Source: JANYHF01 sp031367715 (GTDB lineage: Bacteria; Pseudomonadota; Alphaproteobacteria; Rhizobiales; Hyphomicrobiaceae). From it: a stretch of DNA of 64,000 nt. The notes under the pieces are model-generated. The model made no database searches. It had not been told where the DNA came from and was given only the letters and a program-made list of their open reading frames with translations. The stretch covers positions 1-64,000 of the forward strand of contig JANLQJ010000405.1 of NCBI GenBank assembly GCA_031367715.1, in the 5' to 3' direction. The translations under genes were made by a program, and so were the position numbers. Positions 17,551-25,800 of this stretch are shown one piece after another. Every line of letters begins with the position of its first letter. Positions within the stretch are counted from its first letter, which is position 1.

Positions 17551-18211
17551 CCTCACCAACCGACAGGCAATAGCCGAGCCCCCGAATGGTGCGGATCATG
17601 TCGGTAGGGATCTTCTTGCGCAAGCGCCCAATGAACACCTCGATGGTATTGCTGTCTCGGTCGAAGTCCTGGTCGTACATGTGTTCGACCAGCTCGGTAC
17701 GCGAGACCACCTTATCCTTGTGATGCATTAGATAGGCCATCAGCCGGTATTCGTGCGAGGTCAGCTTGATGGGCGAACCGTCATGGGTCAGGCGCGCCAT
17801 CTTGGTGTCGAGACACAGCGGTCCGCATTCGATCTCGGCGCTGGCATGTCCGGCCGAACGGCGCAGCAGCGCACGCAGCCGGGCCAGCAGCTCTTCCATG
17901 TTGAAGGGTTTGGTCAGGTAGTCGTCGGCGCCCGCATCCATGCCAGCGACTTTCTCGTTCCAGCGGTCGCGGGCGGTGAGGATAATCACGGGCATCTTGT
18001 GCCCGTCGGTGCGCCATTGTTTGAGAATGCTGATGCCATCACGTTTGGGCAGCCCGATATCGAGCACCACGGCATCGTAGGGCTCGGTATCGCCGAGGAA
18101 ATGGCCGTCTTCGCCATCGGCGGCGGAATCGATGGCGTAACCTGCGTCGGCCAGCGCCGTTGTCAATTGGCGCTTCAGGTCGGGATCGTCCTCAACGACG
18201 AGTAATCGCAC
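17540..18211 (-). CDS. feuP: OmpR-family response regulator, FeuP/PhoP-like
   Basis: The 223-residue product has a receiver domain with EDD, phospho-acceptor Asp51 (VVLDIGLP) and Lys in TKPFNMEELLAR. A winged-helix output domain follows (LTSHEYRLMAYLMHH, then IEVFIGRLRKKI). It is upstream of and overlapping feuQ, and downstream of a PepSY protein that may be the local FeuN-type inhibitor. Confidence 0.9.
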   Translation of the reverse strand: MRLLVVEDDPDLKRQLTTALADAGYAIDSAADGEDGHFLGDTEPYDAVVLDIGLPKRDGISILKQWRTDGHKMPVIILTARDRWNEKVAGMDAGADDYLTKPFNMEELLARLRALLRRSAGHASAEIECGPLCLDTKMARLTHDGSPIKLTSHEYRLMAYLMHHKDKVVSRTELVEHMYDQDFDRDSNTIEVFIGRLRKKIPTDMIRTIRGLGYCLSVGEDAA

Positions 18212-18269
18212 GGGGGATACCTTTAGTTGACGTTGTCGCGTCGACTATAGGTCCTCGTCGATTGCGGCG

Positions 18270-18584
18270 CTACTGAGGAAACGGCGTCTTGGCATCAACC
18301 GCCTGCGTTACGACCTGGCCAGCCTTGTTGAGCAAGACCAGTTCATATTGATAAGCCCCATCGACCTGGCAGAGGCTGACCTTGATCAGCTCGCCATCGA
18401 TTTGGTCCTTGGCCCTGGCCTGCAATTCTTTGGCCGGCATCAGGCCATTGGCTTTGACTGCCGAGGCCATCTCCGACCAGTTCGCGGTGCAGGTGCCGGC
18501 TGCGGCCGCATCTTGTAACGGCGCAATCGCCAGCAGAAGAGCCAGCGGCACGGCAATTTTGAGGGTTTGGAGCGCGTTGGTCAT
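18270..18584 (-). CDS. Small secreted PepSY-domain protein (FeuN-like position)
   Basis: The 104-residue product has a cleavable signal peptide (about residues 1-28, ending AAA-AG). A single PepSY-like domain (GELIKVSLCQVDGAYQYELVLL) and two Cys that could pair in the periplasm follow. It lies 58 bases upstream of feuP on the same strand. In Sinorhizobium a small periplasmic protein, FeuN, encoded next to feuP, holds the FeuQ kinase in check. This gene occupies the matching place, so a similar role is inferred but not shown by sequence. Confidence 0.75.
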   Translation of the reverse strand: MTNALQTLKIAVPLALLLAIAPLQDAAAAGTCTANWSEMASAVKANGLMPAKELQARAKDQIDGELIKVSLCQVDGAYQYELVLLNKAGQVVTQAVDAKTPFPQ

Positions 18585-18650
18585 GGGGGTAAACTACGCC
18601 ACGCCGACTGAACCGGTGATGAACGATTTAGCCGGCCCAGAAACGAGAAA

Positions 18651-18688
18651 AGCCGCCGGACCCCCGCATCTGCGAGGAGCCGGCGGCT
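18651..18688 (-). terminator. Rho-independent terminator at the end of the GTA cluster
   Basis: A 9-bp perfect stem pairs 18651-18659 with 18680-18688. On the minus strand it is followed by tttctcgttt. It lies 32 bases past the stop of the lysis gene and marks the 3' boundary of the GTA transcription unit. Confidence 0.75.
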
Positions 18689-18719
18689 GGCAATTGGTGA
18701 TGCCGAACGGAGGCAGGCG

Positions 18720-18980
18720 CTAGATCCGGAACGTCAGCAGGTTTTGTTGCAGCGGCACACTGGCGCGAAAGCGGCCGACGATGGCCATGAAGGTGCCCAT
18801 CAGACCGCCGATCGCCTGCAGAATGTGCGTCACCTGATCACCGAAATTGGCGATCAGCGTGCCGCTGATATTGAGGCCGATGAACGGGCCGATGATCGGT
18901 AGCACAGTGGCGAGCCCGGTGATGATGGTACCCCAGACGGTGAGCGACTGGGCCCACCATTTCGGTTCGTTGGATGTCAT
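18720..18980 (-). CDS. Possible separately translated holin-like protein (in-frame internal start)
   Basis: Inside the lysis-protein reading frame, ATG 18980 is preceded by a perfect AAGGAG (18987-18992) six bases upstream. The product would be 86 residues with two membrane segments separated by a short loop, of holin size. This is an unusually good ribosome-binding site for an internal codon, so the holin may be made on its own as well as in the fusion. No experimental support is visible. Confidence 0.45.
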   Translation of the reverse strand: MTSNEPKWWAQSLTVWGTIITGLATVLPIIGPFIGLNISGTLIANFGDQVTHILQAIGGLMGTFMAIVGRFRASVPLQQNLLTFRI

Positions 18981-20012
18981 TGTCGTCTCCTTGCTTGGTT
19001 GCAATGTCTCGGGTGCGGCGTCGATGACACCGGCCATGGTTCGTGCCGCTATCAGCGTGGCATCGACCCGCCTCAGCCAGCCGCGGCCAAAGCGGGCAAA
19101 GATCGGCAACCGCCGGTAGGCGCTGCGGCGGATGTCGGCATAGCGGGCGATCAACTTGAGTTCGTCGCTGCTGCGCGCCGCGGCCAGGGTTTGCGGGCCG
19201 ATGGCGCCATCGGTGGCGACCTCTGCGGCCTGCTGCAGCATGCGAGCGGCGCGGCCGACGCCATGATTGACGGCGGCATCGAAATGCATGACGGCCGGTG
19301 CGCCTGGCAGCAGATCGCAACGCGCCGGTTGCCAATAGTCGGTGCGATAGATGGTCCGCACCGTTTCCGGGCTGATGGCGCGCAGCTCGGCCTCCAGTCC
19401 GCTGGCACTGGAGCGGTTGAGGGGCACACCCTTATGCCGCGCATAGTCGCCGATGGTGATGCCGAAATTGGTGGCACCGCCCGGATCGGCCGGATCGTTC
19501 GACCAGCCGCCTTCCATCGCCAGCACATGCGTGAGTGCGTGCTCGAAGAGTGCCATCGCAGGCTCTTTCACTGAGGCCAGCAAAGTACCGGCCGGCCAGC
19601 GAAAACCCAGCAGTCTGGATCGCGGATAGCTGGCGATGCGCACGCTGTTGGCCTGGTTGCCGCTAAGCACCAGTAGGCCAGCGGAACTCGCGCCGACATA
19701 GAAACCGACATGCCCGAGACGCGGGTCGAGGCCACGCTTGAAGACCACGATACAGCCGGGGCGCGGTTCAGCCAGGGCCTCGCCCCAGCCGAGATACGAG
19801 CGCGCCATCAGCGAGCGCGTGCTGCGCACCCCTGCCCGCTCCAGGCAAGAGCCGGCAAAGGCCGCGCACCAGGCCACCTCATCATGCCGCACCTCGCCAT
19901 GTCCGACGTCGCGGAAGTAGCGCAGGATGCGGGCATTGTCGGCATCTCCTGATTGCTCGGCTTGCCCGAGGTCGCGGCGGGCAAGCGCCATCCAGGCCGG
20001 CTCGTCGCTCAT
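18720..20012 (-). CDS. Three-part GTA lysis protein: NlpC/CHAP-like amidase + GH108 muramidase + holin-like segment
   Basis: This 430-residue protein joins three modules. Residues 1-140 are a TIGR02594/NlpC-like domain with Cys49 (WCAAFAG), His101 (GHVGFYVG) and a following SGNQ polar residue. Residues about 153-330 are a GH108 muramidase with catalytic Glu167 (AMEGGWSNDPADPGG) and a peptidoglycan-binding_3 part (HFDAAVNHGVGRAARMLQQA). Residues 345-430 contain two hydrophobic segments like a holin. In other genomes these are usually separate genes. It is the last gene of the GTA cluster and would release particles by cutting the wall. Internal start sites could also produce the parts separately. 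Confidence 0.85.
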   Translation of the reverse strand: MSDEPAWMALARRDLGQAEQSGDADNARILRYFRDVGHGEVRHDEVAWCAAFAGSCLERAGVRSTRSLMARSYLGWGEALAEPRPGCIVVFKRGLDPRLGHVGFYVGASSAGLLVLSGNQANSVRIASYPRSRLLGFRWPAGTLLASVKEPAMALFEHALTHVLAMEGGWSNDPADPGGATNFGITIGDYARHKGVPLNRSSASGLEAELRAISPETVRTIYRTDYWQPARCDLLPGAPAVMHFDAAVNHGVGRAARMLQQAAEVATDGAIGPQTLAAARSSDELKLIARYADIRRSAYRRLPIFARFGRGWLRRVDATLIAARTMAGVIDAAPETLQPSKETTMTSNEPKWWAQSLTVWGTIITGLATVLPIIGPFIGLNISGTLIANFGDQVTHILQAIGGLMGTFMAIVGRFRASVPLQQNLLTFRI

Positions 20013-20060
20013 GACGACTCTCCAATGGTTCGATGATAGAGGGCGCCAGCGGACGGTTGC

Positions 20061-21521
20061 CTATTCGAAATAGCCCCTCACCGCGACACCGCCGCGGATG
20101 ATCTGCGAGGCTGTCGCGGTGCTAACCGGTATGCGCACGATGATGTGCAGGAAGGCGCCGGGCTCGACGATCAACGGGGCGGCGGAAAAATCGGCACGCA
20201 GGTCGCGATCGGCCCTGGCGCCGATGCCCGCACCGATGGCAAAGCTCTGTAAACCAAGGAATTTCTTATGCGCCGCGCGGGTTGTCGATGTGCCTGCAGC
20301 ATCTGCTGTTGCCAGACTGGCCGCGCTGGCGCCGATACCGGCATACCAGTTGAGCAGTGTCGGCGTGGTCGCCACCGCCGCACCCATGTTGAAGGCATCG
20401 ATATCGATACCGGTGACAACCATGTTCTTGCCGGGTTGGTTCGCCGCCGGCGCTGGCACCTGATAGGCAAACAGGGCGTAGTCGGTCTCGGCACCGGCGA
20501 CGGCCGCGAACTGGAAATTGCCGCCCGGCACCGCGTAGCCCGCCGCAGTGTTGGAGAGCGTTGCCGAGACCGGCGCGGTCGAGTTGGTGATGTTGTCGAG
20601 CTGCGCTACGGTCGCGCCATCCGGCGTCGACAGCAGATGATCGCCCAGGCCAACGCGCGCTGCTCCCCTGGGCCGGGCAAAGGCGCCGTCGCCAAGCGTC
20701 ACGGCCCAGCGGGCGATGTTCAGTTTTTGCGCACCCACGGTGGCCGCAGCGTTGTACCAGCGGGCGAACAGATAGCCGGACTGGCTCTGCGCCATGGCGC
20801 CGACCGTGTTGGCGCTCGAACGCAGCACCTGGCCGATATAGATGGCATCGAAATACAGCTCGGCCCGATCACTGTGGATGACGATTTCGCCGTGATAGAC
20901 GCGGCCCGCCGCCCAGGCAACCGCCGCCGGCAGGGTGATGGCGCCGGAGCTGGTCTGGGTACCGTTGTAGTTGCAAACCAGCTGCAGCGCGCCCGCCGTA
21001 TCGATCAGCATATAGATGCCGTCGGAGGGCGCACTGGCAACCGCCGCGCCTGGAATGCCGATGCCGATCTCGATCGTGTTCTGGGCCTGCGGCAGCAGTC
21101 CCAGCGAGAACCAGAAATCCACCGTGGCAGGAAAATTGCCCAGCACCGGGAAGGTGCGATGAGTACGGCAGATCTGACCCGAGCCGGACGTCAGCAGCGC
21201 GCTGGCATTGAAGGCGAGAAAGCCGCCGGCCACCGACAATGCGGTTGCCGAAGCGATGTTGAAATACTTGCGGAGGTTGAACACCGTGTGGTGGAAAGCA
21301 TCATCCCACAGCACGGCATCCTGCCCGACGCCGAGCCGCTTTTCGGGGCTGGCATAGATCGAGCGGCGCAAGGCCGGCAGGCCTGCCGCGCCATCGTGGT
21401 TCTCGCCCAGCAAACCAGCGTAACCGGCATTTGCCAGCACCTTGGAGAGCGCGACGGCAAGTTCCGAGCTGGCGTTAACGTCGGCCGTGTTGGTACCGAG
21501 CGCGTTCTGCAACGTGGCCAT
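20061..21521 (-). CDS. Predicted virion/tail-fibre-associated protein, function unknown
   Basis: This 486-residue Ala/Gly/Thr-rich protein is not recognised with confidence. The middle part (FPATVDFWFSLG ... YFDAIYIGQVL, about residues 130-245) reads like a beta-sandwich of the concanavalin/LamG type, and the C-terminus is also beta-rich. There is no signal peptide or membrane segment. It lies between the collagen-like fibre gene (7-base gap) and the lysis gene on the GTA strand. It is therefore most likely a receptor-binding or decoration protein of the particle, or a passenger gene there. Confidence 0.6.
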   Translation of the reverse strand: MATLQNALGTNTADVNASSELAVALSKVLANAGYAGLLGENHDGAAGLPALRRSIYASPEKRLGVGQDAVLWDDAFHHTVFNLRKYFNIASATALSVAGGFLAFNASALLTSGSGQICRTHRTFPVLGNFPATVDFWFSLGLLPQAQNTIEIGIGIPGAAVASAPSDGIYMLIDTAGALQLVCNYNGTQTSSGAITLPAAVAWAAGRVYHGEIVIHSDRAELYFDAIYIGQVLRSSANTVGAMAQSQSGYLFARWYNAAATVGAQKLNIARWAVTLGDGAFARPRGAARVGLGDHLLSTPDGATVAQLDNITNSTAPVSATLSNTAAGYAVPGGNFQFAAVAGAETDYALFAYQVPAPAANQPGKNMVVTGIDIDAFNMGAAVATTPTLLNWYAGIGASAASLATADAAGTSTTRAAHKKFLGLQSFAIGAGIGARADRDLRADFSAAPLIVEPGAFLHIIVRIPVSTATASQIIRGGVAVRGYFE

Positions 21522-21528
21522 GAAATCC

Positions 21529-22599
21529 TCATCCTATGATATAGCTGACCTTGAATTTGCCATTGACGCGGCCGGTCAGGCAGGCCGCGTAGAGAGTGAA
21601 GGCTCCGGCCCCGGGCACGGCGCGCAAGTGCAGCAGGTCCATCTCGTTCTCGTCCGCCGTCCGGCCGGTCGCTGCTTTGCCCGATTGCTGGGGCACGATC
21701 TTCGAAGCCGCCGTCACGCCGGCATCGGCGACACTGAACGACTTGCTGCGCACGGCCGAACTGCCGAAGTCGATTTCGATTTCGCTGATTGCTGTAGTGC
21801 CGGTGGGTCCCTGTGAGCCGGTGGCGCCAGTATTGCCAGTCGGCCCAGCCGCCCCAGTCGGGCCTGTGTCCCCGGTAAGACCGACTGGCCCCTGCGGGCC
21901 GGTGGCTCCGGTATTGCCGGTAGACCCGGCAGGGCCTTGCGGCCCGGTGAGACCGGTCGATCCGGTGAGACCGGTGGGTCCCTGCGATCCAGTCGGACCT
22001 GTATTACCGGTCGATCCGGCCGGACCGGTGGCGCCAGCCGGGCCGACCAGATTGGTGCCCGAGCCGGTCCAAGCGCCGGCAACTTTGGGACCGTAAATCT
22101 TGCTTGCAGCGGTATCGATGTAGAAGTCGCCGTTGATACCTGTCCCCGCGCCCGGCGCACCTGTACCGTTCCAGACCGCGTTGCCGTGGGCATCGACATA
22201 TTGCTTGGTAGCGATACCGAGGGCAGCCGTGGGATCGCCGTAAACCACACCGAGGGCGCTGCCGCGATTGAGTTTGATCGCTTCTTTCCAGGTGCTGCCA
22301 TCAGGACTCACCTTGAGGTGAAAATCGTCGTCGCCGGCCAAGCCCATTTCGGCGCGGCCCGAATAACCGTCCTGATAGAGCAGGCTGGCAGTATCGCCGG
22401 CGGCGGCCTTGTTCAGCTTGAGCTGGTGCCCATTGCCGATATTGTCGAACAGGCTGGCAGAACTTTTGACCGCGAGTTTGTTGGTAGCATCGGCCGTGGC
22501 GTTGACGCCAAGCAGCGCGATGTTCTGCAGCGTGCTGTTGGCTGGGGTCCAGGCCGTGCCAGTGTTGATGACCAGAGCGCTCTCGGCCGTCACCCACAC
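21529..22599 (-). CDS. Collagen-like fibre protein, C-terminal part of an interrupted gene
   Basis: The reading frame after the in-frame TAG at 22630 continues without shift and encodes a fibre-type protein. From the first available start (356 residues), residues 186-266 are 27 uninterrupted Gly-X-Y triplets rich in Pro and Thr. A KQYVDAHG-type phage fibre motif stands before them and a small beta-rich tip follows. Collagen-like triplets form trimeric stalks in phage fibres. It joins in frame to the DUF2793 part at 22633-22872, so the intact ancestor was about 447 residues. Whether this part is translated alone from a GTG is uncertain; it may be a pseudogene segment. Confidence 0.65.
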   Translation of the reverse strand: MWVTAESALVINTGTAWTPANSTLQNIALLGVNATADATNKLAVKSSASLFDNIGNGHQLKLNKAAAGDTASLLYQDGYSGRAEMGLAGDDDFHLKVSPDGSTWKEAIKLNRGSALGVVYGDPTAALGIATKQYVDAHGNAVWNGTGAPGAGTGINGDFYIDTAASKIYGPKVAGAWTGSGTNLVGPAGATGPAGSTGNTGPTGSQGPTGLTGSTGLTGPQGPAGSTGNTGATGPQGPVGLTGDTGPTGAAGPTGNTGATGSQGPTGTTAISEIEIDFGSSAVRSKSFSVADAGVTAASKIVPQQSGKAATGRTADENEMDLLHLRAVPGAGAFTLYAACLTGRVNGKFKVSYIIG

Positions 22600-22629
22600 C
22601 AGCCAGCCCGCCCGCGGCAGGTAGAACGC

Positions 22630-22632
22630 CTA
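22630..22632 (-). other. In-frame amber (TAG) codon within the DUF2793-collagen fibre gene
   Basis: The frame reads ...AAWQDGA, then TAG, then AFYLPRAGWLVWVTAES without any shift. Family members of DUF2793 typically read WQDGAW at this point, so a single TGG-to-TAG change explains the stop. Confidence 0.8.
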
Positions 22633-22872
22633 CGCACCATCTTGCCACGCTGCGACCTTGCCGTCCTGGCCAACCCAGGCGCCGGTCGCACTGGCGGCCA
22701 CGATGTAGCGATCGCCCTCGGCGGGTGTGCCGGGCGGCGTGGTCAGAACGCGGCTCAGCACTGCAGGTTGCACCAGCGCGTCGAGAATACGCAGCGCGTC
22801 ATTGTGCGTGACGTGCTTTTGCGCCTGTGCCGCGTCAAGATAGGGCAGGTTGAGATTAGGCGTTCTCGTCAT
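22630..22872 (-). CDS. DUF2793 domain protein, N-terminal part (truncated by TAG)
   Basis: The 80-residue product begins TPNLNLPYLDAAQAQKHVTHN and contains GDRYIVAASATGAWVGQDG, both hallmarks of DUF2793 (PF10983). This domain occurs in fibre proteins next to GTA and prophage baseplate genes. The domain normally runs on past this stop with a Trp and FY...GW(L)VWV segment, which is present in frame directly downstream. It starts 9 bases after the megatron stop. Confidence 0.85.
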   Translation of the reverse strand: MTRTPNLNLPYLDAAQAQKHVTHNDALRILDALVQPAVLSRVLTTPPGTPAEGDRYIVAASATGAWVGQDGKVAAWQDGA

Positions 22873-22881
22873 GATTTGACC

Positions 22882-25800
22882 TCAGATGGTGGCGGCGCGG
22901 GGCGTGCCGCGACCGAAACTTGGCGAGATCTGGAAAACCTTCACCGCCACGCTGGTGGGCGGCGTGCCAAAATCGGCGGTCTGCTGAGCACTCGTGTAGG
23001 TCACGGTCGGTGACGCGCTGCTCAGTGTCCGCACGACGCTGGCGCCCGACAGCACGTCGACCTCATAGGCCTCGTTGTCCTCGGCGAGCGGCACCTCGCG
23101 CTGCTCCCAATTGTCGCCGCCGATGCGTGTGCGACGCTTCCAGCCGATGGCAAGATCGCCGTCCGAACGCACGCCAACGATATGGCTCGGGCTCAGCGGC
23201 CGCCGGCCGATACCCGAGAATCTGAGCGTTTGCGTCGTATAGGAAAGATGCCCGAGCGGACGGTTGGCCGGCCCAAAGCGCCAGGCCAGCGCCAAGCCGA
23301 TCTGATCGAGGGTCTCGTCCAGCAATGCGACGCTGGTATCCAGGAACGCAAACGTCGCGCCGGCTGCCAGCATCGTCGCCATCGCGCCCTCGGTGCCGGC
23401 CTGACCGCGCAACAATCGGGTCAGCCGGTAGGTCCGATCAGCGATCAGATCCGCCTTGGCAAATTGCAGCACCTCCCAAATGCCGGGCGATGTCTCGATG
23501 GCGGCGGCATTGGCACCGGCCAGTACCGCGAGATCGCTTTGCGTGGCGAGCGTTCCCGAAGTCAGCTGCACGGTCAGCTGGTTGGCGCGATCCCAGCGGT
23601 TTACGGCACCGGCGGCAAACGCGACCGTTGTCACGCCAAGCGTGGCTTGCGCAGCTAGCATCGCGTTCAAGCGAAAGTCGATGCCATCGGCCGAGCGATA
23701 GACCGCAATGCCGCCGGGCCAGGGTGTTTGCGTTGCCGCGACGCGCGCTGCTATCGGCGACTCATCGCCCCTGAGCAGCGGCAGATCGAGGAATGCAATC
23801 AGTGGGCGTCCAAACGCTGCGGCGGCGGTCGCGGTGGTCTCTCGCTCGACGGCGCTCGAACTGTTGTAGACCGCACGCTGGATCGACAGCGCATCGATGC
23901 CGCGTCCAAGCCCGTCAGCCAGCGACGTGATGCGCAGTTCCAGCGAACGCCCAGGCAGTTGCAGCGTGACGATGTCGCTCGGCTCCAGCGCCAGCCAGCT
24001 TTCTGGCAGCCGGAATTGCGCATGCTGCCGCGCCGCCCAGGCATCCTGCAGCAGCCGCTCGGCGATCGCCTGGCCCACCGCTGGCCGCAACACCATCGGA
24101 AGCTCGGCGTTGGAAATGCGTGTGCTGCTTGACGCCAGGCGCCGCGATTCGGCAGCCGACGATTGATAGCCGCGATCGGCATCCAGAAACCCCAGCCGCG
24201 CCACTGCAGGCAGCTCGGTCTCCTGGCGTCGCACCAGATGGAATGGCTCGGCCCCCGGCGCGGTTTCGACCAGATTATCCGTGTTCAGAACCGCCACCGG
24301 GCCGCGCAAACCCCGTTGCGCGAAGCTGATCTTGTCGCCGCTCTCATAGCTGTCGAAGAAATAGGCCAGCTCCAGCGGCTGGATCGCTGCCCGCGCACTC
24401 ATCACACGATCGACCACATAGCCATCGACCAAGCCGACCAGCGCGGACGTATCGAAGCTGACAAAGCCGTTTTCCGTCAGTATACTGCTCACTACGGCAT
24501 CGAGCGCCACCGCCGCGATGCGGCCGGTAATCCAATGGCCGCGCTGCCAGTTGCCGGCATCGCCCCAGACATCGGCGATCTGCGGAAAGGCCGGATAGGG
24601 CCGTGCATCCCAGGTGTAGACGAACATCCGCGCCGGATCGACCATGGGCGCGCCATAGAGGCTGGAGATCGGATTCGCCGCAGTGCCAGCACCTTGTTTG
24701 AAGCGCTCCAGCATCGCCTGCAGAAAGCGGCGCTGCATGAGATCGTCGCGCCCGCCGCCGGAAAAATACGGCAGCGCCGACTCGGCACTTTTCACATCGA
24801 CGAAGGTGTTCGGCTGATTGGCCCCCTTGTCGACCGCCGGGCAGCCAAGCTCGGTGAACCAGAACGGCTTGCTCTGCGGCACCCAAGCGGTCGGCGTGGA
24901 CGATTCGACGCCACCCGGGCGATGATAGTGCCGGTTGCCCCACCATGCCGCGATGTCCTTGAAGCGGAACACCCAGGGCTTGCCGGCACCGTCGGTAATC
25001 GGTGTACGCACTTGCGCGTTGCGGGCCGCGGCACTGGCATAATACCAGTCATAGCCCTCGCCGGCGACGATGTTGCCCTTCAGATAGGCAAGGTCATAGG
25101 TCGAGCTCGCGCCGGCAACCAGATCGGCGTGGGTGGTGCCATCGCGCCAGTCGGCGAGCGGCCAATAGACGTCGATGCCAACGGCGTCGATCGCGGCGCA
25201 GGTCCACAGAGCGTCGAGATGGAAATAGACATCGTTCGATCCATCCGCTGGCTGATGACCGAAATACTCCGACCAATCGGCGGCATACGTTACTTTGGTC
25301 CCGGCGCCGAGTACCGTCTTGACGTCGGCGGCCAATTGAACCAGCGCGGCAACGAATGGATAGCTCGATGCGCCCGAACGCGCGGTGGTCAGGCCCTTCA
25401 ACTCAGAGCCGATGACAAATCCGTCGACACCACCGGCCGCCTTGCACAGATGCGCATAGTACAGAACCATGCGCCGATAGGACCATTCGGCGGGTCCGGA
25501 GTAAGTCACGGTATCGCCGGCGATGGCGAAGTGCGCGACCGCCGCGCTGCCAACGAAGGCGTTGAGCTGCGTTGCCGCTGTCGCCGTCTTGTCAACCGTG
25601 CCGGGCCGTCCGGCGGCCGGATGCACGCTGATGCGCCCGCGCCACGGATAGGCTGCCTGGGCCGCGCCGCCATATGGGTCCGGCAGCCCATTGCCGGCCG
25701 CAATATCCATCAGAATGAACGGGTTGAAGGTGCATTTCAGCCCGCGCGCCGCAAGGTCGCGGATGGCCGCAATGACGCTGCCATCGGACGGCGTGCCGCC

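Noticed and set aside
21802..22044. Short-period repeat that could look like a CRISPR array or minisatellite
   Set aside because: The repetition is the codon pattern of 27 Gly-X-Y triplets in frame within a fibre protein; there are no spaced identical repeats with unique spacers.
22600..22648. Frameshift between the DUF2793 part and the collagen-like part
   Set aside because: Translating through the junction shows the same frame on both sides; only a TAG codon interrupts, so it is a nonsense codon and not an indel.
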